A stretch of DNA of 64,000 bases from Beta vulgaris subsp. vulgaris (Eukaryota > Streptophyta > Magnoliopsida > Caryophyllales > Amaranthaceae): contig NC_079206.1 of the NCBI RefSeq assembly GCF_026745355.1, forward strand, positions 28,789,617 to 28,853,616. The letters are read 5' to 3'. Below the pieces are notes generated by a model. It was not told where the DNA came from. It searched no databases and saw only the letters and a list, made by a program, of their open reading frames with translations. The translations under genes and the position numbers were made by a program. This document shows positions 36,100 to 48,054 of the stretch, one piece after another (position 1 is the stretch's first letter; every line of letters begins with the position of its first letter).

Positions 36100-36875
36100 G
36101 CAATTTGATAAGCCATATCGTCCTCAACGGTGACAACTACGTCACTTGGGCACGAGCCATAACTATTTCTCTCAAAGCACGCCGGAAATTTGGTTTCGTT
36201 GACGGCACGATAACCAAACCCACGGAACTTGCTCGCCTTCTCGACTGGGAGACGGTGAACTCTATGCTAGTTTCGTGGCTACTACGTAGCATGGAACCGC
36301 GTGTGGCTGCTTCTATTCCTCTTTATGAGGAGGTTAAACGCTTATGAGATTACCTCGAAAAGCGTTATTGTGTGGCTAATGGCCCTCGACTACAACAATT
36401 GCGAGCCGCAATTGTCTCTTGCACACAACACCAACAGATGTCTATTGAAGAATATTACACTCGGCTTATGGCACTTTATGACGAACTTAATCGTCTTCTT
36501 CCCTCACCTTCATGTGGGTGCTCGCAATGTCTTTGTGATGTCAACGGTAAATTAGCCGCGGCCCGAGAGGAGGAAATATTGCACCAATTTTTTATTGGTT
36601 TGGATGACGATCTATATGGTACCATTCGCTCAAATCTCCTATCTCATTCACCCCGACAACTTTGGATACGGCTTATCAAACGCTTGTTCAAGAAGAGCGT
36701 TCTAGAGATATTAATTAACATAACATCAAGCTGTAAACAATTGAGACAAAAAGCAACAACAACACCGACGAGAAGCAAAGCCCAGGTCGTGGGCCGCGAC
36801 CGACACTTTGCGAGTAGCGACTTTACGCCTGGTCGTACGTTTCTCTCGACACACAAAAATTTCCCGAGGACTTAG
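36100..36875 (+). pseudogene. Copia gag, continuation after CACTA 1
   Basis: The frame resumes with GNLISHIVLNGDNYVTWARA then ISLKARRKFGFVDGTI, the UBN2-type copia gag core. It continues through IEEYYTRLMALYDELNRLLP, CGCSQCLCD and EEEILHQFFIGLDDDLYGTI. A TGA at 36345-36347 replaces the usual Trp (in RLWDYL). A frameshift near 36655 moves the TLDTAYQTLVQEERSRDI part to another frame. Together with the 82-bp 5' piece this is one gag split by the CACTA. The zinc knuckle, integrase and RT are missing; homology ends near 36875. Confidence 0.87.
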
Positions 36876-37975
36876 AACCCATAAATGCTCATCAATTCAC
36901 CCAACAACATACTAATTCTTCATGTAACTAGATAACAACCCAAACCAAGCAAATCCCTCTTGAATAACAATTCCAAACGAAGAATTATCATAACTTATAA
37001 GATTAAAAACTGATAATTTACCATCTAACATGCTTCCAACATTTGTATACCAAAGGCTATAACATGCTTACTATAATATGAAAACGACCAAGGATAAATT
37101 ACGCATTTCGATTGCTCACAAACTCACAACAAGCATAAATTAATTCATATGTATATAAACTCTAGACTTCCTAACATGGCACTATTATCTAATGACTAAA
37201 CTAACGGTACTTAAACTACACTTCTTATCCTATCGCGCTAGGAAAGTCGTTAGTTACCTCGATCACCTCGAGTAGTGGTTCTTCACCCTCTTCGTAGCCT
37301 AGAACACATGCACAAAAATCTTGAACTTAGCCTTGGAACCTTGAAATCAAGCTTGAAAACGGAGCACAAACTTCTTGATTTTCGCTAGAACAAGAGAAAT
37401 TCATCTCCTTTTATTAGGAGATAGGCGTATGAAATGGAGGGAGGGAGTGTAGTAAAATTCTGGTCAAGTTATTCCCTTAAGCAAGAGTTTTAAGGAGGGA
37501 TTAAAAGTGGTGTTTAATAGGTAATGATGGGATAATGAAGGGGCATGACTCTTGGCCCTTCTTAATGTTACAAGCTTAAGAAAAATTTGATTAAAGTCCC
37601 TTCATATTCGCTCCCTTCCCCTTTGATAGCATAACCGGAAATACAGGACTAAAGTGCTTTGTGTAATATTTGTACACACGTCGCCATTAAAATAAAGCTC
37701 GCGTGCTAAATAAACTTGCGAAAATAATATTACTAATTATATCGTAATATTTATACTAATGGAATAATTATATATATATACATATATATTTTGAATTGTT
37801 TATACACAACCATAACATCCATTTTACACAACTTATTTCGAAAGAATATAATTATACTCTTCTAAAAGACGATTACAAAATCTGTGAAAAGGAACGATAT
37901 GAGAGAAATAAATAAGGAGAAGAATGAAAAACAACCAAAGAAGGGGGTAAAAGACCGGTACGAAGAATAAAAAAA
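36876..37975 (-). repeat. Probable gypsy LTR remnant
   Basis: AT-rich, non-coding. On the minus strand the order resembles a Ty3/gypsy LTR and leader: CTCCCTCCCTCCATTTCATA, then a TTCAAGATT-rich stretch, then CTCGAGGTGATCGAGGTAACTAA. Termini and target duplication were not found, so the boundaries are approximate. Confidence 0.4.
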
Positions 37976-37989
37976 TGTCTTGTGACTTT

Positions 37990-38555
37990 TAACCTTGCTC
38001 TCATAGCAAAAGAAGGTTGGAGGTGATTGTAGGATGGCGAGTCACTTGTCCATCATGTTTTGAAAGAAAGATATTTCAAGCACTTCGATTCCATTGAATC
38101 TCTAGAAGTTATGCTCCAAGATTTACTTGGAGGAGCATCTAGGGGATAGACCTCTCTTGCTTGAAGGTCAAAAATGCAGAGTGGTAAATGGTGTGAACAT
38201 CAATGTCTGGGAAGATCCATGATTTCCAAAATAAAAAAGTCCCATAGAGTGCCAACTACGAATATGAACAGTATGGGTGACCTCCGTGATTCCAACCTTA
38301 TCGACCCAGAGACGAGCTCATGGAATGGGAATTCTTTGCAAGAATACTTTTTTGCGGAGGATATTGAGTTGATACATGATGTGCCACTAAGTAGTCGAGG
38401 CCCTACTGATGTCCGTTACGGGTGGTCAGCTGCGGATGTAACCTTCTCCACGAAGACAGGCTATTGGCTTGGTCGTCTTTGTCATGTCCGAAGGTGGGAA
38501 CAATAATTAGAGGACAACTGCAGAAAAAGCTCGTAGATTGTATGGAATTTGGTGT
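37990..38555 (+). pseudogene. LINE ORF2 fragment (before zf-RVT), split by a gypsy element
   Basis: Reads NLALIAKEGWR, then ESLVHHVLKERYFKHFDSIE, KWCEHQCLG (frame-shifted form of NGxxINVWEDPW), VRYGWSAADVTFSTKTGYWL and EKARRLYGIWCG. This is the region between RT and zf-RVT in plant LINEs. It stops at about 38555 where gypsy LTR sequence begins, and continues at 41389 with PQGKQCLEFLLLCMLYN. Confidence 0.75.
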
Positions 38556-40763
38556 GGTAAATTCATATTTTATTTGAGTTGTGAAGTATGAATTTTATTG
38601 TGGTGTTTGTAATATATTTATTTTTGTAATTTTATGAAGTTATTATTAATGTATATTATGGATTCTAAGTTTAAGCTGAGCGGTATTTGGCCCAAATAGA
38701 ACACCAAAGTTGGTTTTCCTTCCTTTCATTAATTTAAGTCGGTTAATGAGGTAATAACCCCCCACCCCCCCACCTTGTTCCTTTTGGTCGGCATTTTCAT
38801 CCAAAATCTATCCCTCATTCTTTTCTCTCTCTCCCGTGTCTTCTAATCTCCCAAACCCCAAAAGAGAACCCCAACCCCCATAAAAGAAACCCGAAACCCC
38901 AAAAACCCCCAATTATTGCTCCCCTGCTTCGCTATTTCTCCTCTACCATTGCCTCGCCGACATTCTTGTTGCTCGTTGGAGATGTGTGTGTGGTGTTGTT
39001 AGCAAGCCACCACACCACTGTTGTTATTCGACGCTGTTGTTGTTGTTGCCCTGTTTCTCTCTCTCTCTCTTCTACTATGTTGTTGTTCTTGTTCGCTGCT
39101 GCTCGTGTCGCACCGCTAGCTTGCGCCGCCTCACCAGACAGGCTGCCAACCTTGCCGAAGCTCCGCTGCTGAAGCTTCAAAAACCCTTTTCATCCTTTGT
39201 TCTTCGCGGCTCTTGTGAGCAGAGGTATACTCATCTCTTTTCTTCTTAATTCAGACCCTTTTATTCGTAATTCAAGCCCAAGTTGCAATTGTTATTATGT
39301 TGTTGCTCTTGTTGTGTTGTTGTTGCTACTGTGTTGGTGTCATATTCTGTTTTTCGTCCCCGTGTTGTGGTGATGCGTTGTTGTGGGGGGGTGTTGTTTT
39401 GCCACTGTTGTTGGGTGGTGGTTGTATGTAGTGGGTGTTGTTACGTTGTTGTTGTTGTTGTATTGAATTATTAGAGAGTTGTTATTAGTTGTTCTGTGTG
39501 TTGTGGAGGTGTGGTGTTATTGCTGTTATGATTGTTGGTGTGATTGATGTTGTATTGAATTATTGTTGTAGTTGTGGTGGCTGTTGTGGAGTTGTTGTGG
39601 TGGTTGTGGTGGATGTTATTGGGTTGCTGTTGTTATTGTTCGTTGTTTGTGCGTTGTTGTTGCTGTTGTGACAGTGCGTTGTTTGCGTTGTTGTTGCTGT
39701 GGCAGTGCGTTGTTGTTGTTCTTGATTTAGGTGAAAGTTGTGAGTTAAGGTTAGTTAGTTTGGTTTTATAATTAGACTTCTCATTATGAATTAAGGATTA
39801 TGGAATTAGAATGTTAAAGGTTGATAATTTCTAAATTAGGAATTAGTTATGATTATGTTTTCTAGTTTAGATTAGTCTAAGTTCGGTTATTGATTACTGT
39901 TGTCGTTGTGAGGTGATTGTTGGAGGATAATCATGGAGTGGAGTACTATTCGGAGATTAAGGAATTGGATTGCGGTTCAAATAACTTTTATGTTCAGTAA
40001 AATCATTTACTCATGTCCATGTGTGTGGATCTCTGTTTTGTTTTTATAATACTTAAGTTCGTACTATGGCCATAGTTATGAATGTGATGTTGTGACTTGA
40101 TTCTAGAAATCTTATTCGATGAATATGAATACGCAACTGTTTTACTGGCTTAGTTTATGAACTGAAAATCGAAAGTGGGCAAGGTATGGATGGAGGATGG
40201 TTACTCTTTTGACCTGATAAGATCGGTTATGCTCCATTGCGAACTTTGGGGGTAGTATTGCTGGGCTCCATAGCGAAGCTTGGAGGCAGCGTTTGTCCTT
40301 TGTCCAAAGCCAGTACTTGCCAATGATTTGTTTAAGAGAGTGAGCTATGCTAGCGTTGTAACGAGATGAAAATGATTTGAGAAATAAAATGTTTAGAACG
40401 GGCTGAAGTAAAGGTTACGAGTTTTCAACTCATTTTGGTGTTGTGAGCCCGGAAATGGAAGTGAAGCAAGATTATAATGTCGTCGAAGGTTATGGATTAA
40501 GTTTGTATATAAAGGAGTTTATGTAGAATTTCTTACAATATAGATTAATCTTTTGCCATGGAATTTTAGATCGAATGACTATGTAATTGAAGTCTTATAT
40601 GAAGGATTTTATTTTGTGGGCCCATAACCCACAGGTCCAGGATCGTTTTATAGATTATGTTTCCGCTGTGAGTAAATATTTAATTCGAGGTTTATTAAGC
40701 GTTGATTGTGATTAGTGAATCTTAAGTGTGTTTAGCTAGCAGCTCGAGAATTGGGCTGTTACA
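38556..40763 (+). repeat. Gypsy left LTR (about 2.2 kb), truncated at its 5' end
   Basis: Shares AAATTCATATTTTATT at its start and CGAGGTTTATTAAGCGTTGA through GGGCTGTTACA at its end with the right LTR. The middle holds a C-rich leader-like segment (38755-38930) and a GTT-rich stretch. Confidence 0.7.
39270..39725. repeat. Degenerate (GTT)n / TTGTTGTTG-rich tract
   Basis: Long low-complexity region of TTG/GTT triplets with GTGGTGG interruptions. It produces L/V/C-rich open frames in all forward frames that are not genes. Confidence 0.85.
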
Positions 40764-40765
40764 AA

Positions 40766-40778
40766 TGGTATCAGAGCA
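40766..40778 (+). promoter_or_regulatory. Gypsy primer-binding site
   Basis: TGGTATCAGAGCA, complementary to the 3' end of initiator tRNA-Met, 2 bp after the LTR end. Confidence 0.88.
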
Positions 40779-41223
40779 CCTTGTGACCGTATGCCTAGTT
40801 AGCTACCTAACGAGGGTAAAAGATTCTTGGGATAGTTTGAAATCGATTTGGGATTATTAGTGCTTGAGAATTGATGATCGTGAATTAGGAATGTTGAAGC
40901 TTGAGTATATAAGTGTTTGATCTTTTGTGTGTGCTATTTGATTTCATATATGTGCTATTTGAGAAAAATTGTATGATTTGCTTAAATAAATTAATTTCAA
41001 ACGAGATCTCTACGAATGAGATGTCTGGAATCTTATATCGAAAAATTTGCCCCTTTTCTTTTCTTTGCTCCTCAATTCTGATATTGAGTTGAAGTGGAGA
41101 TACAGAAGCTGATGGTAGAATTGAGGTTGGATGACTAATATCTTACAAATTTGTGATTTTGGTTTTATTGAAATTATTATTTTCAAGTTTCGAGGACGAA
41201 ACTTATTTTAAGTGGTCGTAGTA

Positions 41224-41388
41224 TGTAATAGCCCTGGTTTTTAAGAGCGTATATTTAAACATTAAATATATTTACTAAGTTAATTATATTTTGGAAATTC
41301 ATATTTTATTCGAGGTTTATTAAGCGTTGATTGTGATTAGTGAATCTTAAGTGTATTTGGCTAGCAGCTCGGGAATCGGGCTGTTACA
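41224..41388 (+). repeat. Gypsy right LTR, internally deleted (165 bp)
   Basis: Joins AAATTCATATTTTATT directly to CGAGGTTTATTAAGC, removing about 2.1 kb present between these words in the left LTR. Confidence 0.8.
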
Positions 41389-42150
41389 GATGCCCCAAGG
41401 TAAACAATGTCTAGAGTTCCTCCTCCTTTGCATGTTATATAATGGATGCTCCAAAAAACACTTTCTTTGATTGTTTTAGAAGAAAGGTCTCGATGCTAAA
41501 CAAGGAGGACCTCCTCAACTTCGCCACTATGGCGTGTGCAGCATAAGCTTTCCAAAATGTTGTCGTCTTCAATGAGCCGTGGCATATTGTGGAGATGGGA
41601 AAGACGTGTTTTCGAACCTAATGGCTAACTATAAGCTATATGATGCAACTGGCTTTAGGCAAAGAGTACGTCAGGTGGTGGTTTCTAGGACGAGCTGACA
41701 ACCCCCAACCATTGTATTGGTGAAAAGAAACATTGACGCTGCCGTAATGGAATCGATAGTAAGGCATAGTTATGAGGTATGATGTCCAAACGTTTAGTTG
41801 GACTAGCAGTTGAAAGGCACAAAGAGAAGTGGCGGCCTGAACTTGCTAAACTAATGGTTGTAAGGTAGGTTGTGATGCTTGCAAAATAACTCGGCTACCA
41901 ACATGTGGAATTTAAATGTGAAGCTATGGCAGTAGTCAATTCTATAAAGACCAACAATGTGGGAGAGACCTTATGGTAGGAGATATTTTGGCAGTTGTCT
42001 TTAGTTTTTTTTTTCTATTCCGAATATTTAATGGGTTGGGAATGCGGTTGCTCACTTATTCGCTAGGTTTCCACCATCCAGTGGTCTTGATCTACCTATA
42101 CAAACTCCCCTCCTGTTTCAAAAAAATTGAAAAAATTTAATGCAAATACA
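41389..42150 (+). pseudogene. LINE ORF2 tail: zf-RVT end and RNase H remnant (array copy A)
   Basis: Continues the LINE split by the gypsy element: PQGKQCLEF, KEDLLNFATMACAA, VVVFNEPWHIVEMG, then the RNase H end VEFKCEAMAVVNSIKTNNVG and VGNAVAHLFARL-like sequence. A-rich tail near 42116-42140. Many stops. From about 41543 on, this forms the first unit of the tandem array. Confidence 0.75.
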
Positions 42151-42336
42151 ACAAATATGACATTCCGTCATACTTGTTAACCGAGAAGTGTAGGCCCTAC
42201 ACTTTGTTGAATAGTAACAAAAATTTGTTGATGCAAAAATACAAAACAAATAAGCAAATGACACCTCGTCTTTTAGCGTGCAAAATTCCTTGGGGGTTTG
42301 GTATAAGAGATTACTGGTCTTTATAATAAGGTTTCA

Positions 42337-42669
42337 CTAGTCTTTACCCGTGCATTTTGCACGGGATATCTAAAATATTGAAAAAATATAAAACTAAAAT
42401 TATGTTCAAATATTATGCTTGAAAATTATAATTATGAGGAAGGTAATATAAGTATGTCAAGTTGATTAGAAAGATGGAAGTTATGAGAAAGAAAAAATAA
42501 TTTAATTAGTTAACAATTTATTATTGATTAAGGGAGAAGATGTGTGGAAATTATGAGAAAGATAGAAGTTGTGAGGGAGTTATTGAGAGAAGCAATGAGA
42601 AGAGAGCAAATAGTAAACAAAGCGATTCTAGGCCATCACAAAACTTTTAATTAATGATATTAGATAAGT
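42337..42669 (-). mobile_element. Non-autonomous Helitron in array unit A
   Basis: On the minus strand it ends with CTAG preceded by the perfect hairpin CCCGTGCA-AAA-TGCACGGG (42347-42365) and is followed by T. The 5' end on the right (TTATACTTATCTAATATC) is close to, but not exactly, the TC start expected, so it may be truncated. Confidence 0.7.
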
Positions 42670-43474
42670 ATAAGCCTTCCAAATGTTTTGTCTTCAATGA
42701 GCTGTGGCATAGTGTGGAGATAGGAACGACGTTTTTTCAAACCTAGTGGATAACTATAGGTTGTATGATGCAGCTGGCTTTAGGCAAAGAGTAGGCCAGG
42801 TGGTGGTTTATAGGACGAGCTGATAACCCCCAACCGTTGTATTGGTTAAAATAAACACCGACGATGTCGTAATGGAAGCGATAGTAAGGCATCGTTATAA
42901 GGTATGATGTCAAAAAGTTTGGTTGGATTGGTGGTTAAAATGCACAAAGCGAAGTGGCGGCCTGGACTTGTTGAACTAATGGTTGGAAGGTTGGTTGTGA
43001 TGCTAGCAAAACAAGTCGATCGGCTACCAACAAGTGGAATTTAAATGTGATGCTATGGCAGTATTCAATGCTATAAAGACCCACAATGTGGGAGAGACCT
43101 TATGGTAGGAGACATTTTGGCAGTTGTCTCTAGTTTTAATTTTTTTTTTTCTATTTCTCATGTTAAACGGGTCGGGAATATGATTGCTCACTTATTTGCT
43201 AGGTTACCACCTTACAATGGTCTTGATCTACGTATATAAACTCCCCTTCCGTTTCAATAAAAAAAAGAAAAAACTTGATGCACATACAGCAAATATTATA
43301 TTCCATCATACTTGTTAACCGAGAAGTCTAGATCCCACACTTTGTAAAATAGTAACAAAAATTTGTTGATGCAAAAATACAAATTAAACAAGCAAATGAT
43401 ACCTTGTCTTTTAGCCTGCAAAATTCCTTTTGGGGGTTGGTACAAGAGAATACTGGTCTTTATAATAAGGTTTT

Positions 43475-43807
43475 ACTCGTCTCTACCCGTGCATCTTGCA
43501 CGGGATATCTAAAATATTGAAAAAATATAAAACTAAAATTATGTTCGAATATTATGCTGGAAAATTATAATTATAAGGAAGGTAATATAAGTATGTCAAG
43601 TTGATTAGAAAGATGGAGGTTATGAGAAAGAAAAAATAATTTAATTAGTTAACCATTTATTATTGATTGAGAGAGAAGATATGTGGAAGTTATTAGGAAG
43701 ATAGAAGTTGTGAGGGAGTTATTGAGAGAAGCAATGAGAAGAGAGCAAATAGTAAATAGAGCGATTCTAGGCCATCACAAACTTTTAATTAATGATATTA
43801 GATAAGT
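43475..43807 (-). mobile_element. Helitron copy in array unit B, terminus mutated
   Basis: Same body and hairpin (CCCGTGCATCTTGCACGGG on plus) as in unit A, but the terminal CTAG has become CTCG, which would block recognition of the end. Confidence 0.7.
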
Positions 43808-45713
43808 ATAGGCCTTCCAGAAAATTTTTGTCTTCAATAAGCCGTGACATAGTGTGGAGATGGGAACGATGTGTTTTCAACCTTGCGGATAACTATAAGT
43901 TGTATGATGCAGCTGGCTTTAGGCAAAGAGTACGTCAGGTGGTGGTTTCTAGGACGAGATGAGAACCCCCAACCTTTCTATTGGTGAAAATAAACCTTGA
44001 CACTGCCGTAATGGAAGCGATAGTAAGGTGTAGTTATGAGGTACGTTGTCAAAACGTTTGGTTGGACTGGCAGTAAGAAGGCACAAAGCTAGCAAAACAA
44101 CTCGGCTACCAACGGGTGGAATTTAAATGTGATGCATGTTATGGCAGTACTCAATGCTATAAAGACCCACAATGTGGGAGAGACCTTATGGTAGGAGACA
44201 TTTTGGTAGTTGTCTCTAGTTTTAATTTTTTTTTTTGTATTTCTCATGTTAAATTGGTCGGGAATGCGGTTGCTCAGTTATTCGCTAGGTTACCACCCTC
44301 TAGTGGTCTTGATTTACCTATATAAACTCCCTTCCCATTTCAAAAAAAAAAAAAGAAAAAACTTGATGTAAATACAACAAATATGACATTCCTTGGGCCA
44401 CGACATAGTGTGGAGATGGAAAATTATAATTATAAGAAAGCTAATATAAGTATGTCAAGTAGATTAAAAAGATGGAAGTTTTGACAAAGAAAAAATAATT
44501 GAATTAGTTAACCATTTGTTATTGATTGAGAGAGAAGATGTGTGGAAGTTATTAGGAAGATAGAAGTTGTGAGGGAGTTATTGTGAGAAGCAATGAGAAG
44601 AGAGCAAATAGTAAATAGAGCGATTCTAGACCATCACAAAACTTTTAGTTAATGAAATTAGATAAGTATAAGCCTTCCAAAATATTTTTGCCTTCAATGA
44701 GCCATGACATAGTGTGGAGATGGAAATGGCGTGTTTTCGAACCTAGTGGATGACTATAAGTTGTATGATGCAGCTGGCTTTAGGCAAAAAGTACGCCAGG
44801 TGGTGGTTTGTAGGACGAGCTGAGAACCCCCAACCATTGTATTGGTGAAAATAAACATTGACGCTGCCGTAATGGAAGCGATAGTAAGGCGTAGTTATGA
44901 GGTATGATGTCAAAATGTTGGGTTGGACTGGCACTTAAAAGGCACAAAGCGAAGTGGTGGCCTGAATTTGCTGAACTAATAGTTGTAAGGTAGGTTGGGA
45001 TGCTAGCAAGACAACTCGGCTACTAACAAGTGGAATTTAAATGTAATGTTATGGCAGTAGTCAATGCTATAAAGATCCACAATGTGGAAGAGAGCTTAAG
45101 GTAGGAAATATTTTGGCAATTGTCTCTAGTTTTATACTTTTTTTTTGTATTTCTCATGTTAAATGGTCGGGAATGCGGTTGCTAAGTTATTCGCTTGGTT
45201 ACCACCCTATAGTGGTCTTGATTTACCCATATAAACTCCCCACCCATTTCAAAAAAAATGAAAAAACTTGATGAAAATACAAAGAATATGACATTCCGTC
45301 ATACTTGTTAACCAAGAAGTCTAGGCCCACACTTTTTTCTTTTCCTGATAACTTGTTTCTTGGATTTATGTTTGAATAGAATCTTGTCTTCATATTGCTT
45401 CATATGGCTTCATATGGAGGAGTATGTATTTCATGCTCGGTGGATGCTTTTCCATGTTTGGACAATTGTTCATTTGTCTTCTTGTATTAATTGTAATGTT
45501 GTCCTTTTGTACCTTTGGGTGATGAATTTAGAATTCATCAGATAGTCAGGTGCTATACCTGATATTTGATGAGTCATCATAGAAATACCTGCATTGAAAC
45601 TATTAGTAAAATATGTCCCTTATTTTTGCCTAAGTGATATTCACTTAGCGGGATCGTTTAATGCTCTAACTTTTGCCAGAAAGATCGTGCGGACAATTTT
45701 CTAATAATTTGAA

Positions 45714-46230
45714 TTAGAGGGTTTTGCCTTCTTGAGATAGAAATTTTCCAGCTCTAAGTTGAGATAAGTATGGATTTAATTGTTCAGAGTGGTTAACACC
45801 AGTAATAAAATACTCTTGTAGCCATGTAGGAAAAGTAAATGTTCTATTTCCGCAATGGATAAAAGTAACTGAATCTTTGTCGTTTTTTCGGATTAATTCT
45901 TCAATTTTGCGGATGATGTAGAAAAACCCATATGCTCTTGCTTGAGTAGGGTGTAAGACGGCGGGATCCTTGCAATATAGATCACATTTTATTATATTAA
46001 TGATTATGAAGTAGTGGGCTGGTTTGATTTTTCCGTTCACCATTTTTATATTGGCGCAAATGATTTCTTCATATATCCATTCTTTCCTTTGAATGGAACA
46101 TATTATTGAAAATATATATTGTTGGAATTTTGTAAACTCTTGAAATATTATGTGACTTGTTGTAGTACTTCGTAAAATTTTCTTATCAAGCCATATTTCC
46201 ATGTTTGAAAATATGGCTTTGATACCAGGA
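45714..46230 (-). pseudogene. Unrecognised pararetrovirus-like open frame, unit 3
   Basis: Follows directly on the primer site at 46215-46227. It is the longest uninterrupted copy of a sequence also found at 48055-48700 (-) and 63640-64000 (+). I do not recognise the domain; there is no movement-protein, protease or RT motif that I can see. Its N-terminal part is missing relative to the 48.7-kb copy, where the frame continues upstream instead of meeting a primer site. Confidence 0.5.
46215..46227 (-). promoter_or_regulatory. Primer-binding-site-like sequence, unit 3
   Basis: Minus strand TGGTATCAAAGCC, one mismatch to the tRNA-Met-type site TGGTATCAGAGCC. Confidence 0.65.
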
Positions 46231-46601
46231 TTAACCCCAGTAGATAGCGAAAGGGGGACTATCCGATAGGTAATTAATATCGACAAAAATTTGAAAATAA
46301 ATGTATTGGAATTTATTATTTATTTTGAAATTTATTTTTGATTTCGAAAAGATTGTTTATTATTATCGGATTAATAAGTAAATGAAATCAGTTTTGAAAA
46401 TTTACTTTGATTGAACAGATGTTGAAAATAATTAAAATGAAACACATATAAGAATAATAACTTACTTTGATTGAACTTATACAAGGATTGAGTAACAACT
46501 AATTTTGAGCGCGAGGCTTTTGCATCTGATTCTTAATTTGCTCTCTATTTTTTTTTTTTTACTGAAGAAACACACTTGGTTTGCTATGAGAATACAAATA
46601 G

Positions 46602-46611
46602 CTATTTATAG
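46602..46611 (-). promoter_or_regulatory. TATA box, unit 3 promoter
   Basis: CTATAAATAG on the minus strand, about 375 bp upstream of the primer site, inside a segment (46500-46740) repeated at 47550-47760. Confidence 0.6.
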
Positions 46612-46731
46612 TACATGAAATTTAGATTTTGGTGAAATATAAGCGATAAGTCTTGCCGCTTGCAATGAGAAACATATTTTCTTTTGAGTTTATGTGATAA
46701 CTTGAATTTTGGATCTTTTCTTTTCCTGATA

Positions 46732-47211
46732 ATATAACTTGTTTCTTGGATTTATGTTTGAATAGATTCTTGACTTCATACGGCTTCATATGGCTTCATA
46801 TGGAGGAGTATGTATTTCACGCTCAGTGGATGCTTTTGCATGTTTGGAGAATTGTTCATTTGTCTTCTTGTAGTAATTGTAATGTTATTCTTTTGTACCT
46901 TTGGGTGATGAATTTAGAATTCATCAGATAGTCATATGGTATACCTGATATTTGATGAGTCATCATAGAAATAACTGCATTGAAAATGTTAGTAAAATTT
47001 GTTCCTTATTTTTGCCTAGGTGATATTCACTTAGCGGGATCTTTTAATGCCCTAACTTTTGCCAGGGAGATCCTGCGGACAATTTTCTAATAATTTGAAT
47101 ACGAGTGTTTTGCCTTCTTGAGTTAGAAATTTTCCAGCTCTAATTCTGGTACTTCGTAAAATTTTCTAATCAAGCCATATTTCCATGTTTGAAAATATGG
47201 CTCTGATACAA
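46732..47211 (-). pseudogene. Pararetrovirus-like unit 2, mostly deleted
   Basis: Primer-like site GGCTCTGATACAA (plus) at 47199-47211, followed within about 50 bp by sequence from the end of the unit. Most of the open frame has been lost. The 3' non-coding part matches unit 3 (45330-45710) and unit 1 (47760-48055). Confidence 0.55.
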
Positions 47212-47639
47212 GGTTTAACCCTAGGACTGGACGAGGTTATTACCGTCTCGGTTGTATTCATGTTTAATTAGATAGCGAAAGGGGGACTATCTGATAGCTA
47301 ATTAATATCGTCAAAGGATAATCTAAAACTTGGAAAATAAAAGTAATGAAATTTATTCTTGATTTAGAAATTAATTTTTGATTTCGAAAAGATCATTTAT
47401 TATTATAGGATTAATAAGTAAATTTGAAATCAGTTTTGAAAATTCGAACAGATGTTGAAAACAATTGAAATGAAACACAAAAAAGAATAATAACTTACTT
47501 TGATTGAACTTGAATGAACTTATACAAGGATTGAGTAACAACTAATTTTGAGCGAGAAGCTTTTGTATCTGATACATAATTTACTCTCTATTTTTTGTAC
47601 TGAATAAACACACTTGGTTTGCTATGAGAATACATATAG

Positions 47640-47649
47640 CTATTTATAG
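47640..47649 (-). promoter_or_regulatory. TATA box, unit 2 promoter
   Basis: CTATAAATAG on the minus strand, about 430 bp upstream of the unit 2 primer-like site; same context as the unit 3 box. Confidence 0.6.
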
Positions 47650-48054
47650 TACATGAATTTTGGATTTTTGTGAAATATAGGCGATAAGTGTTGCCGCTTG
47701 CAATGAGAAATAGATTTTCTTTTGAGTTTCTCTGATTACGTGAATTTTGGATCTTTTTTTTTTCCTGAGAACTTGTTTCTTGGATTTATGTTTGATTAGA
47801 ATCTTGACTTCATATGGCTTCATATGGAGGAGTATGTATTTCATGCTCGGTGGATGCTTTTTCATGTTTGGACAATTGTTCATTTGTCTTCTTGTAGTAA
47901 TTGTAATGTTGTCCTTTTGTGTCTTTGGGTGATGAATTTAGAATTCATCAGATAGTTAGGTGGTATACCTGATATTTTATGAGTCATCATAGAAATACCT
48001 GCTTTTAAAATGTTAGTAAAATATGTCCCTTATATTTGCCTAAGTGATATTCAC

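Larger units (their letters stand above)
38556..41388 (+). mobile_element. Deleted gypsy-type LTR element inserted in a LINE
   Basis: A left LTR-like block ends in GGGCTGTTACA at 40763, and TGGTATCAGAGCA follows 2 bp later. About 460 bp of interior remains, ending with TTTCGAGGACGAAACTTATT, the usual end of gypsy pol just before the polypurine tract. The right LTR runs 41224-41388 from TGTAATAGCCC to GGGCTGTTACA. gag and pol are gone. No target duplication is visible, probably because the left end is truncated. Confidence 0.8.
41543..45332. repeat. Four-copy tandem array of LINE tail plus Helitron end
   Basis: Units start near 41543, 42670, 43808 and 44668, at ATAAGCCTTCCAAAAT-like words. 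Each holds the LINE RNase H tail (for example FKCDA then VGETL and LFARLPPSSGLDLPI) and the LINE 3' tail. Units A and B also hold a complete Helitron 3' hairpin; unit C has lost about 280 bp including the hairpin but keeps the Helitron body; unit D ends where pararetrovirus-like sequence begins. Unit lengths are about 1127, 1138, 860 and 665 bp. Junctions fall on the shared word ATAAG. Confidence 0.85.

Noticed and set aside
38932..39771. L/V/C-rich open frames
   Set aside because: Chance products of GTT-rich low-complexity sequence inside a gypsy LTR.
45714..46286. Caulimovirid movement protein
   Set aside because: I could not find the expected movement-protein motifs, so the frame is left unnamed.
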